A stretch of 33,617 nt of DNA. Origin: an uncultured Thermoguttaceae bacterium. GTDB taxonomy: Bacteria > Planctomycetota > Planctomycetia > Pirellulales > Thermoguttaceae. Each line of letters starts with the position of its first letter. The stretch's first letter is position 1. Position numbers and translations under genes: made by a program. The stretch is taken from contig CALKER010000024.1 of assembly GCA_938084835.1 (NCBI GenBank), positions 1 to 33,617 of the forward strand. Reading direction: 5' to 3'. Shown one piece after another: positions 1-8,300 of the stretch. The notes beneath the pieces were generated by a model, which had not been told where the DNA came from, did not search any database, and saw only the letters and a list, made by a program, of their open reading frames with translations.

Positions 1-850
1 TCTTCAGCCAACCTTTGTCGTTAATGAATTCGACGGTTTGATGTCCCGAGCCGCAAGCCCGGCAGAGTGGCTCGCCTCCAAAGCGTGGCAGGCATCCCCA
101 AGCCATGCCAACACCTGCGAGAAAGGCCCCAGGGCGCCGGCTCGGCAGTGGGCCTCTACCAGCTCAAGCAGGCTCCCCCAGAAAGCCATTCAGTGATAAG
201 CACCGAATGATCCTTCCACCTCCCAAACCCCACAATCTGCACCAAGAGGGGATGCCTCAGCTGCCGCAGCAGGTTCGGCTCCCGCTTGAAGCGTTGCAAG
301 GCATCCTCGTCGATTGCCAGATGGGGGTGACGAAACTTCACCACCACTTTCTCAGCTTTTTATTTGATAACCCCCTTAAAAGGAGATGCCAATCCCCCTC
401 ACCAGCGATCCGCACCAGCTTCATTAGGCCCCACGAGGCCAGAACACACGCTAGGCCCATCCCCCTGGGCCGTAAGACCACCACCGCCTTCCCACCTCCG
501 GGACATGGCTGTGGTGTGGGTGCCAGCGGCGGCAGCTCCCTCCTCCCGCAGTATGGAAGCTGGCCACCCAGCTGGGCGAAGTCTTCTCCCGAGCCACCGC
601 CCGAGGCTCAAACTCCGCCGGACCGATCCGAAACCGCAAACCCGCCACCAGCGGTAGTTCCTGCACCAATCGACCCTCACGCTTCATCGCTGCTCCAGGG
701 TCCACACCCGACAGGATTAGCCCCCTTTGCCATCCGGCTCCATTTGGCAATGGTGCCGGCCGACCTGCCCATCCTTGATCTCAACGGTGTTCTCCGCCGG
801 TCGTCCATGGAAACACCCCGCACCACCTTCACCCGATCCCCATAAGAGAT
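1..850 (-). pseudogene. Frameshifted FHA-domain Ser/Thr protein kinase remnant (runs off the window start)
   Basis: Reading the minus strand from about 850 downwards, pieces of one protein appear in different frames. At about 840-720 there is an FHA-like segment containing VGRHHCQMEPDGKGG. After a frame change near 720-740 the end of the FHA domain follows (GLRFRIGPAEFE). After a linker, 347-190 reads like the N-lobe of a kinase (VVVKFRHPHL, then LLRQLRHPLLVQIVGFG and ITEWLSGG). A further frame change near 189 leads to the C-lobe with the catalytic loop RDIKPSN, and another near 50 leads to INDKGWLK, which normally precedes the DFG motif. The His of the HRD motif is Ala here, which occurs in divergent bacterial kinases. 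With at least three frame changes the gene is probably inactive. Several sequencing indels would give the same picture. The FHA and kinase calls rest on motifs only. The long plus-strand ORF opposite (105-845) is a proline-rich shadow. Confidence 0.6.
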
Positions 851-1039
851 GTCCACCCGACGAATTAGCAGCTACCCGCTGTCCCTCCGGCCGAAAAAGC
901 TTGGCCTGCTCATGCCTCCATCCCCTCAAAACCGCAAGAGGAAATAAACTCGTGACCCGTTCCACTGGGGTTAAGGCGGTGCTGCCAGAGGAGCCAAAAG
1001 CTCTTAATTACTCACAAGATGGCCACAATCTGCCGATTT

Positions 1040-2272
1040 CTAATTGGCCTTTGTGAGGCGTTTTTTCCAGGGATAATCCTGCTTGACCAAGCGGATTTCG
1101 ATGAATCGGGCAATCGCAGATTCCACATTGAGGCCCGGCACGCCTAGAAGTCGGGTGCCCTGAAGCGAGGTAGGAAGCTGCCCGAAAAATAGCGTCCGCT
1201 CGCCCGGAGGAAGGTCTTCCAGTTTCGGGCGGTGCTTTTCCAGGATGCCGTAAATTCGTCGGGCGTCGGCGGCCGAGCGGGGATCTTCCATTCCGGCCAG
1301 AAGAAGAACTGAGAGCGTCCCGCGGATGACGGGATGGTGGACACTTTTTTGGACGTCGAGTCCCCGGAAGTTCCACGGCGGCGAAATCAGCACCAAAGCT
1401 TTGACGTCTTGACCTTGTTTCATGCCGGGATATTGCGGCCAACTCCAGTCTAGGGCGGCCCAATTAAGGGCCACTGCAGCACCCATTTCGGCACCCACAA
1501 CGCACAGCTTTTCGATGTTGAGGGCCTCGGCGTCATTTCGCTCCAAGAGGAAGCGTTTCCATGCTTCTAAATCGTACTGGACCATATCGGCGAAATCTGC
1601 GGGGGTAAGCTTTTCTGCATCCAACGTCTGATCTCCCGGTCCGCGGGGGGAGGTGACTAATCGACGTCGACTCTGTCCATGGCCCCTCAAATCGGGCACA
1701 AGGACTGCATGGCCGGCCTCGTGAAGAATGGGTACAAGGGAGGCGAAGTCGGCCCGCGAGCCCTTCCACATGTGTAAAAGTATGATGGGAACGGAGTTTT
1801 TACCGTCACTTCCTGGGTAAAAGGTACCCTTAAGTTCCATGGCACCGCCGGGCTCTTTTGTCCGCACGGCGACCTCTTCCGGAGGCGGCAGCTGCTTCTT
1901 TCTAGCCGGGGGTGCAGGTTGGGTGGGCTTTGGCGGCGGAGTAGGGCTAGCTGGCTGTTTCGTCTCAGCCGGAGTAGGACCACTTGCCTGGATTGGTGCA
2001 GATTTGGCCCCTGGGGGCTGGGCTGCCACCGCAGCTGCTCCGGCAGATTCGCCCACTTTTTGACCCATGCCCATTTGCTGGGCGTGAAGGCGCCAGTCCA
2101 CTGACATCCACCCGGCGATAATCCCACAGCACACAAGGAGTCCCGAGGCTGTCCTCAAGCTTGCCCGAATTCTCCTTCGCTGTGCCAAACTCACTGGCGA
2201 TGTCCCGCGGGCAGCACCCGCCGGGGGATTGACGTTACGCTTCCAGGTGCGGGAAATTCCGCTTGTTTTCAT
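1040..2272 (-). CDS. Membrane-anchored alpha/beta-hydrolase-fold protein with degenerate active site
   Basis: A 410-residue protein. An uncleaved anchor or signal segment lies at about residues 42-60 (SGLLVCCGIIAGW), followed by a long Ala/Pro-rich linker (about 80-125), so the globular domain should sit outside the cytoplasmic membrane. Residues 140-400 have the alpha/beta-hydrolase layout: strand plus VPIILLHMW, then VLVPDLRGHGQS, then the nucleophile-elbow strand CVVGAEMGAAVALNWA. At the elbow the family pattern G-x-Ser-x-G is replaced by G-A-Glu262-M-G. An acid candidate is Asp330 (GMEDPRSA). At the place where the catalytic His is expected (near QLPTSLQGTRLLG) no His is seen. The fold is well supported, but hydrolase activity by the classical triad is unlikely. 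A binding or scaffold role is possible. The ATG at 2272 has a GAAGGA-type ribosome site about ten bases upstream. Confidence 0.8.
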   Translation of the reverse strand: MKTSGISRTWKRNVNPPAGAARGTSPVSLAQRRRIRASLRTASGLLVCCGIIAGWMSVDWRLHAQQMGMGQKVGESAGAAAVAAQPPGAKSAPIQASGPTPAETKQPASPTPPPKPTQPAPPARKKQLPPPEEVAVRTKEPGGAMELKGTFYPGSDGKNSVPIILLHMWKGSRADFASLVPILHEAGHAVLVPDLRGHGQSRRRLVTSPRGPGDQTLDAEKLTPADFADMVQYDLEAWKRFLLERNDAEALNIEKLCVVGAEMGAAVALNWAALDWSWPQYPGMKQGQDVKALVLISPPWNFRGLDVQKSVHHPVIRGTLSVLLLAGMEDPRSAADARRIYGILEKHRPKLEDLPPGERTLFFGQLPTSLQGTRLLGVPGLNVESAIARFIEIRLVKQDYPWKKRLTKAN

Positions 2273-2678
2273 GGATTTGGTTTCCTTCGCCAGCTAGAAA
2301 GAACACACCGCGTATGTGTCGATAACCGCGCCCACTAGATTAACGGTTTAACGGTTTTTAACCAGTTCACGGCGGCAGAACACTAAAGGCGATGCGGCGA
2401 TCCCCTTTGATCGTACTTGGGTTAACCATCCCGGTCAACGAGCAGCCAAGGGTAGGTGGGTCCAAGCTTGACCAGCCTGAGAAGCAATTTCCGAAAGGGA
2501 AATCACGAAGAAATGAAAATATGGGAAGGCGGCAACAAAAAACGCGTCATTGAATCTAGGAAATTCGCCCCCGTAGCGACCAAAATTTAGCAGTCATTAA
2601 ATTTAAGATCTGTGCAAACTCGTGAGAGGGAGACGTGAACGGATATTTCGCGATAAGAACTCGCGTGCTTAAGGGGTG
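2273..2678. other. Intergenic region upstream of the hydrolase-fold gene
   Basis: 406 bases with no convincing gene on either strand. It must hold the promoter of the minus-strand gene ending at 1040. A perfect tandem pair of the octamer AACGGTTT lies at 2342-2349 and 2350-2357, about 70 bases upstream of the start codon, followed by TTAACC. This could be an operator or promoter element. The rest is relatively A+T-rich (for example around 2590-2610) with no strong hairpin. Confidence 0.4.
2342..2357. repeat. Tandem octamer AACGGTTT x2 (possible operator)
   Basis: Two adjacent perfect copies of AACGGTTT, with related TTAACC just after, in the promoter region of the minus-strand gene that starts at 2272. 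The spacing of about one turn of DNA suits a dimeric regulator, but two short copies can arise by chance. Confidence 0.3.
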
Positions 2679-3353
2679 CTAGTAAATCGCGGCGGCATCA
2701 GCCGCGAAAAGGGTCCGGGGATCATGCGGGTAGAAGTATCGGCCGATATGGTCCGCGAGAAAGCGGATAAAATCCCGACGAAAATCCGATTCCCGCAACT
2801 CCGTGGCCGACACGACATGATTCGGGGGATAGAGGATTTCCGGCGGTCTTCGTTCGAAAACCACCTCCCCTGTGGTGCAGTCGAAGACACGGATTGTGCA
2901 GTCGGCGCGACCTTGATAGACGGTCTGTCCTCGATAGAGCCGGAAGTCGTTGATGTCGAGGGCGACCACTAACTCAGCCCCCACCCCCTTACCGACCTCA
3001 GGATATTCGGTCCATTGATTCTTATCCATCCACTCTTCCACTTGTTCGCTCGGAATGAGCTGAATGCCCTTGACGTTGCGCTGGAGTTGTCGGGCAACGG
3101 CACGCGACAAATCTCTGGCGACGCTGGGGTAGGCGTAAATGGACTGTGTGGAAGCACTTGCCACCACCGCTACTTTCTTGTCCCGCAGACCATTGAACTC
3201 CGGTGGAACATTTGGCCCCTTGATCAACCACGCGGCTGTAGCGAGGGCACTTGTGCACCCGGTCTGGAAGAGAAAGCTGAAGCTGGCCAAGGAGATCCAC
3301 ATCCACACGTAAAGCCGGGTCGGCCATGCGTGTTGCCGATCGAAATGATTCAT
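2679..3353 (-). CDS. Predicted lipoprotein of unknown function
   Basis: A 224-residue protein with a hydrophobic N-terminal segment (about residues 14-30) ending in FQTGC. This resembles a lipoprotein cleavage site with Cys33 as the lipidated residue, though position -3 is Gln rather than the usual aliphatic residue. The mature part starts with a linker, then KKVAVVASAST, an alternating alpha/beta region with LIPSEQVEEWM and ELVVALDINDFRLY, and beta strands TIRVFDCTTGEVVFE. Such a mix resembles small periplasmic proteins that collect an outer-membrane or stress signal, but I do not recognise a named family. The start at 3353 gives a complete signal sequence. It lies in the same orientation as the hydrolase-fold gene, but the 406-base gap argues for separate promoters. 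Confidence 0.75.
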   Translation of the reverse strand: MNHFDRQHAWPTRLYVWMWISLASFSFLFQTGCTSALATAAWLIKGPNVPPEFNGLRDKKVAVVASASTQSIYAYPSVARDLSRAVARQLQRNVKGIQLIPSEQVEEWMDKNQWTEYPEVGKGVGAELVVALDINDFRLYRGQTVYQGRADCTIRVFDCTTGEVVFERRPPEILYPPNHVVSATELRESDFRRDFIRFLADHIGRYFYPHDPRTLFAADAAAIY

Positions 3354-4236
3354 TTATCGGGCTCCCCACACCGTTAAACTCTGTAGCCACGATTGAAAAG
3401 ACGCGGCATGGCGCTTGATAAGACACCGCTCAATAGAAAACCTGGCGAGTCGCCTTCTGTTTCCGACGCCCAGAGTGTCTTGGCCCAGTACCCTCAAGAA
3501 GGGGCCGGGCCCCGAGCGCCGGCTAATCGCTCCGACTGTATGTGCAGAAGATAAGTGGAAGCGGCAAAGTGAGGCAATCCGGGTTTTCCGACCACTCCAA
3601 GGGATCGGTCGAGCCCGTCCCGGAACATTGAACGCGGTGCCGCTTTGGCGCCATCACTTTGCGTTGGGAAGATCCACGGCGCTTCCGACCGGCAAGCCGT
3701 GGTACCCGAAATAATTTTGGCCAGAGTGGGTTACGCTCAGCACCGGCTCTTTCAAATATCCAGCCGGCAATCTACGGTAAAGAGACTGGTCGCCACAGAA
3801 TGCGGGAAATGGAGAAGATACAAAAAGAGCGAAGGCTTAACTGGACATAACAAATTCGCAACAGTGGTTTGCTTTTTCGGACCGATTCTCTTCGGTGGTC
3901 GCTGCCGGACCAAATATCTCCGAACAGTTTATCGCTAGGCCTTGCCATCGTCCGAAGTGAATTTCTTCAAATTCGCGGGAATGGCGGATGGCTGGGTCCC
4001 GTAAAAAGCCTTGGCTTCAAAGACAGCGTTGGAGCTGCCGGCGAGTTGTTCATCAGGAAGCATTAGTTTGCTCATGAAACGGGAGTTATTTCGGTCACAC
4101 CCTCTGACCGTGCGCACACTTCCAGGCCGTGTTTGAGTCAGCAGGCGCCTGAGTGTGCAAAGGAATCTAAATCTCCCGGTGTGGGATTAAAAATTTGTGC
4201 GCCACGACGACATAACATGGGATGGGCCGATAGTGC
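3354..4236. other. Long intergenic region between divergent genes
   Basis: 883 bases between the divergent lipoprotein (minus) and WD40 (plus) genes. Plus-strand ORFs here (for example 3415-3714) have arginine/proline-rich, non-protein-like translations and no ribosome site. The only coding candidate is a short minus-strand ORF at 3935-4075, listed separately. Near 4137-4156 there is a palindromic CAGGCGCCTG flanked by GAGTCAG/AGTG, which may be a regulator site for the WD40 operon. Nothing else stands out. Confidence 0.4.
3935..4075 (-). CDS. Possible small hypothetical protein (46 aa)
   Basis: A short ORF starting MSKLMLPDEQL and ending KKFTSDDGKA. Its composition is balanced and lacks the Arg/Pro/Cys excess of the surrounding shadow ORFs, which is why I keep it. 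No clear ribosome site precedes the ATG at 4075 and no family is recognised. It could be the tail of a decayed gene instead. Confidence 0.25.
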   Translation of the reverse strand: MSKLMLPDEQLAGSSNAVFEAKAFYGTQPSAIPANLKKFTSDDGKA

Positions 4237-5304
4237 ATGATGGCACCAAATACCACTAAATTTGTCCTTTTGGTTATTATTCTAAATCTTGCTTCGGTTT
4301 TTGGCGGGGTTTGGGCTGCAGCGGGGGAAACGGCTGCCAAGATGGCTTCGGCCGACTTTAACCCAGTCGCGTATGTGGTTCGGGACGAATGGGCCGCTCA
4401 AAAAGATCGGGCCTCGGTGATCTCGGCTTTAGCCATCGATGAGGACAGATCGCTCCTCGTCACTGCCGGCGACGACCATTTAGTGCGGATTTGGGATGCC
4501 AAGACCTTTTCTCTTCTGTCGCGGGCGGAGGGCCACACCGATTGGGTATGCGCTGCTGCATTTGTTCCGAGGTGTCAGCTACTTGTGACGGCCGGCCACG
4601 ACGGTCGCCTGATCCTGTGGGAGCTTGACCGGTTGTCCAGTAATGGGTTAGCCGTGGCTTTGCAAGCACAGTATCAGAACTCGGAGGCGCTTCGGGCGCT
4701 TGCGTTATCACCGGATGGGCATCTTGCAGCAGTTGGGCACTTTGCCGGAATGGTCACAATCCATGAAATTCCCAGCCTTCGCCTTGCCAAAAACCTTCAC
4801 AGCGGCGGTAACGACGTGCGTGCTTTAGCTTTCTCGCCAGATGGGCGGTACCTGGCAGCAGGGAATCGAGCGGGAAACATTCTCCTTTGGGAGGTGAACG
4901 AATGGACTTTGGCGGCCGAACTTCGGGGGCATACGCGGCGAATCCGTGCCTTAGCTTTTGCGCCGGCTGGTGGACGCTTACTCTCTGCCGGTGAAGACCA
5001 AAAGGTGATCCTCTGGGATATCCAGCAAGGTAGGCTGGTTACCACCTTGAAACAGCCGGCAAATGTCTTCGCACTTGCGTGGTGGAATGACGAGATTGTT
5101 CTCTCAGGAGGTACGGACAACGTTCTGCGATGTTTTCGGGTTTCCACGGGGGAAGAGGTGGCACGACTAGTGGGCCATAGCGGGACGATAACCGGACTTT
5201 TGTGCCGCCAAGATTTAGGGCAGGTAATATCCGCTGGCTATGACACCACCCTTCGCGTGTGGACCGTGCGTCTCGAGGAGAGAATTGCGTCGTATCCGCG
5301 TTGA
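4237..5304 (+). CDS. Secreted seven-bladed WD40 beta-propeller protein
   Basis: A 355-residue protein. Residues 1-27 form a signal peptide (LLVIILNLASVFGGVWA), so the propeller is probably exported. Seven WD40 repeats are visible at about residues 60-88, 99-129, 150-177, 192-219, 231-261, 274-301 and 313-343, with typical pieces such as LVTAGDDHLVRIWD, LVTAGHDGRLILWE, LAFSPDGRYLAAG and VILWD. Seven blades close a complete propeller with little extra sequence, so its role is likely protein binding or scaffolding rather than catalysis. Two ATGs at 4237 and 4240 are equally possible starts, and the ribosome site is weak. The next gene starts about 20 bases downstream of the stop (or overlaps if an upstream start is used), so the two are probably co-transcribed and may act together at the cell surface. 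Confidence 0.85.
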   Translation: MMAPNTTKFVLLVIILNLASVFGGVWAAAGETAAKMASADFNPVAYVVRDEWAAQKDRASVISALAIDEDRSLLVTAGDDHLVRIWDAKTFSLLSRAEGHTDWVCAAAFVPRCQLLVTAGHDGRLILWELDRLSSNGLAVALQAQYQNSEALRALALSPDGHLAAVGHFAGMVTIHEIPSLRLAKNLHSGGNDVRALAFSPDGRYLAAGNRAGNILLWEVNEWTLAAELRGHTRRIRALAFAPAGGRLLSAGEDQKVILWDIQQGRLVTTLKQPANVFALAWWNDEIVLSGGTDNVLRCFRVSTGEEVARLVGHSGTITGLLCRQDLGQVISAGYDTTLRVWTVRLEERIASYPR

Positions 5305-5326
5305 AGCTGGATTAGTGACCCCAACC

Positions 5327-8300
5327 ATGGAGGGACACGGCATCGTGGCAGAAAGTTGGCGGAGATTTTTCGGGGGCTTGTGGCGCCGGGCGAGATCCGG
5401 TAACTCCGTAGGAAGCCGTGGTAAAGGAGCCAATCGACGGGCGGCTTGGTCGTTTTCCGGACGAGGAACGCTTGCCGGCAGCCGGGGATCTAGATGTTGT
5501 CGAATTGAGCCGCTTGAACGTCGGGAACTTCTTTCTCTTCAGCCCCATCCGATCACTTTGGGGGTAGTGTATTTTGAGCCGGCGGCCGGGCAGGATCAGT
5601 TACCAAATGTCTTTCACGTGAGCTTCACAGGGGGAGCACCTGGGACCCGGCTTGTGGAGCTTGTAATCGATACCGACAAACTCGGTGACGGACTAACCAT
5701 TGGGGATGCCCTTTTCGACATTGCTCCCGAAGGGGACCACGCCTTCGGATTTTCGCCGTTCCACGTGGTGAAGGCGGAAGGAATCGATCGGGTGAGGGCG
5801 GAAGTTGTTGACGGCGGCACAACCCTTCGCCTCCAATTCGAGGGGTTTGAAGCTGGTGACCTGCTGATTTTCACTATCGACGTTGACGAAATGGGCTTTC
5901 TGGGGCCAAACGCCGTGGTGGAAGGGAACGAGTTTGAAGGATCGATCCTTTGGGTTCGGCTGGAGGCTCCGCACTATTTTGCTGCCGAGGGCACCACGCG
6001 ATTCTTTGACGCCTATGAGTTTCCGCTGTCGCTGCCTTTGCCGCCGGATGATTACGTTCCCCCAAGCGATGTGCCTTTGCCTGTCCACACCGCTGGGGCA
6101 GTGATCGCTTTGGACCAGATCCCACTTCCGGCTGCCCTTGAGGGGATAGTGTTTGAGGATCTCAATCTGGACGGGCAACGATCTCCGAGCGAACCGCCGA
6201 TTCCGGGGGTGATTGTCGAATTGTGGCGACTGGAGCAAGGAAGCTACACGCCTACCGGTCTTCAAAGTTTGACCGGAAGCGACGGCCGATTTGTCTTCGA
6301 GAACCTTTTACCAGGTGTGTATCGGTTGGTCCAGCACCAGCCCGCCGGCTACTTTAGTGTGGCCGCTTCGGTGGGGCAGATTGAGGGAGTAAGGCAGGGC
6401 CAAGAGGCCGGGCCCAACGACATCCGAGGAATTGAGCTTTTCGGCGGCCAACGGGGAGTGGGATATGAGTTTGCCGAAGCTCGTCCGGTCTCACTCCAAG
6501 GAGGGGTTTACCACGATCGAAATGACAACGGGCTGTGGGATGCCGGCGAGGAAGGTATTCCCCACGCCGTGCTCCTCGCGGAATATTGGGGCCCGTTGAC
6601 GGGCGAAGATATCGTGCGGGAATTCCGGGTGGTAACCGATGAAAACGGACTCTTCCTTTTCGAGAATCTTCCGCCGGGGTGGTGGTCGTTAACCGAGGTC
6701 CAGCCGGTAGGCTACTTGGACGGTAAAGATCAGCTGGGCGATTCTGGCGGAGTGTTGGAGGATGGAAGCGACAAGGTTACAGATATTTTTCTGCCAAGTG
6801 GTGGCAGCGGCAGCGGATATCTTTTCGGTGAACTACTTCCGGTGACTATTTCGGGACATGTTTTTGCCGACCTGGATGGCGACTGTCGTTTCGGCTTAAT
6901 GGATTATCCCCTGGCGGGCGTTGTGATCTGGCTTTTGGATGCCCAGGGACACCGTTTGGTAAGCACTATCACGGATGCCGCCGGACGCTACCAGTTCCAA
7001 AGCCTGTGGCCCGGGGTTTACGGTATCGAAGAAATCCAGCCTGCCGGCTACTTCGATGGGGGTGTTTGTCTGGGATCGGCAGGGGGACAGATCGCAGGTG
7101 TCGATAGGGTCACCGGAATTGTTTTGCCATCGGGTACCGTGGCACAAGGCTACGATTTTCCGGAATGGCCACCAGGGAGTATCAGCGGATTTGTGTACGA
7201 AGACAATAACGAAAATGGTCAACGCGATGCCAATGAGCCGGGAATACCCGGGGTTCGGCTGCTGCTTTTGGATGAAGCGGGAAATTTCACCGGGAAGGAG
7301 GTTGTTACCGACCAAAAAGGGGCATATCGCTTTGAGGGGTTAATGCCTTTGCGGGTCTATGGAATTCAGGAAATCCAACCGGAAGGGTACTTCGATGGGC
7401 AGGACAGCGCCGGAAACGGCGGGGGCCAAGTGGATAGTGAAAGCGATCGCATTACGGGAATTTGGTTATTACCGGGACGTCATCTGCAGGGGTATGACTT
7501 CGGCGAGCTTCGGCCGGTGTCTTTGGCAGGTTGGGTTATTGCTGATCGGAATGGCAATTGTCGCTTAGATCCCGATGAACAACCACTGGCGGGGGTGACT
7601 ATATGGTTGGAGGGAGCCGGTGGCGTGCGTTTGGCAAGCACTGTAACCGATGCTCAGGGCCGATGGCAGTTTCAGGGTTTACCTCCTGGCGTTTACGCAG
7701 TGGTGGAAGTCCAACCGGAGGGCTATTTCGACGGTCCGGACTGTGTAGGCACAGCCGGCGGATGGATCGAGGGCAACGATCGGATTGCAGGAATTAAGTT
7801 GGCACCGGGGGCCCACGGGGACAATTATGTGTTTACCGAATGGGAACCGGCGCGTCTCTCCGGGTATGTCTTCCAGGATGGGCCGCCCCTGATGGTGATC
7901 CCGGGGGAAAGTCTTACCCCTTTGGCCGCGGGTCGCACTGGACTTCGTGGCCCGCAGGCTATTCCTTTGCCAGGCGTGACCCTTCGGCTAATGAGGGAAA
8001 ATGGAGAACCTATTCGGGACAGTACAGGTCGAGAAGTTATTGCCGTCACCGATGCCAACGGTTATTACGAGTTCAGCGGGCTTCCCCCGGGGACTTACTG
8101 CATCTATCAGGTGCATCCTGCAGGTTTTGTGGATTGGTTGGACTCGCCTGGTACACATGGGGGGATTGCAGTTAATCCCGGTGAAAATGTGGATTCGGCA
8201 CTTCTGGCCAGCTTAGTTACAGATCCGCAAAACGATGCGATCTTAGCCATCACGCTCAGGCCTGGAGATAACGCGCGAGAATACAACTTCAGCGAGCTCC

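Noticed and set aside
105..845. 246-codon plus-strand ORF at the window start
   Set aside because: It is opposite the kinase remnant, extremely Pro/Arg-rich, has no ribosome site and matches no fold.
5693..6265. 190-codon minus-strand ORF
   Set aside because: It is antisense to the giant surface protein. Its composition is shadow-like, with no ribosome site.
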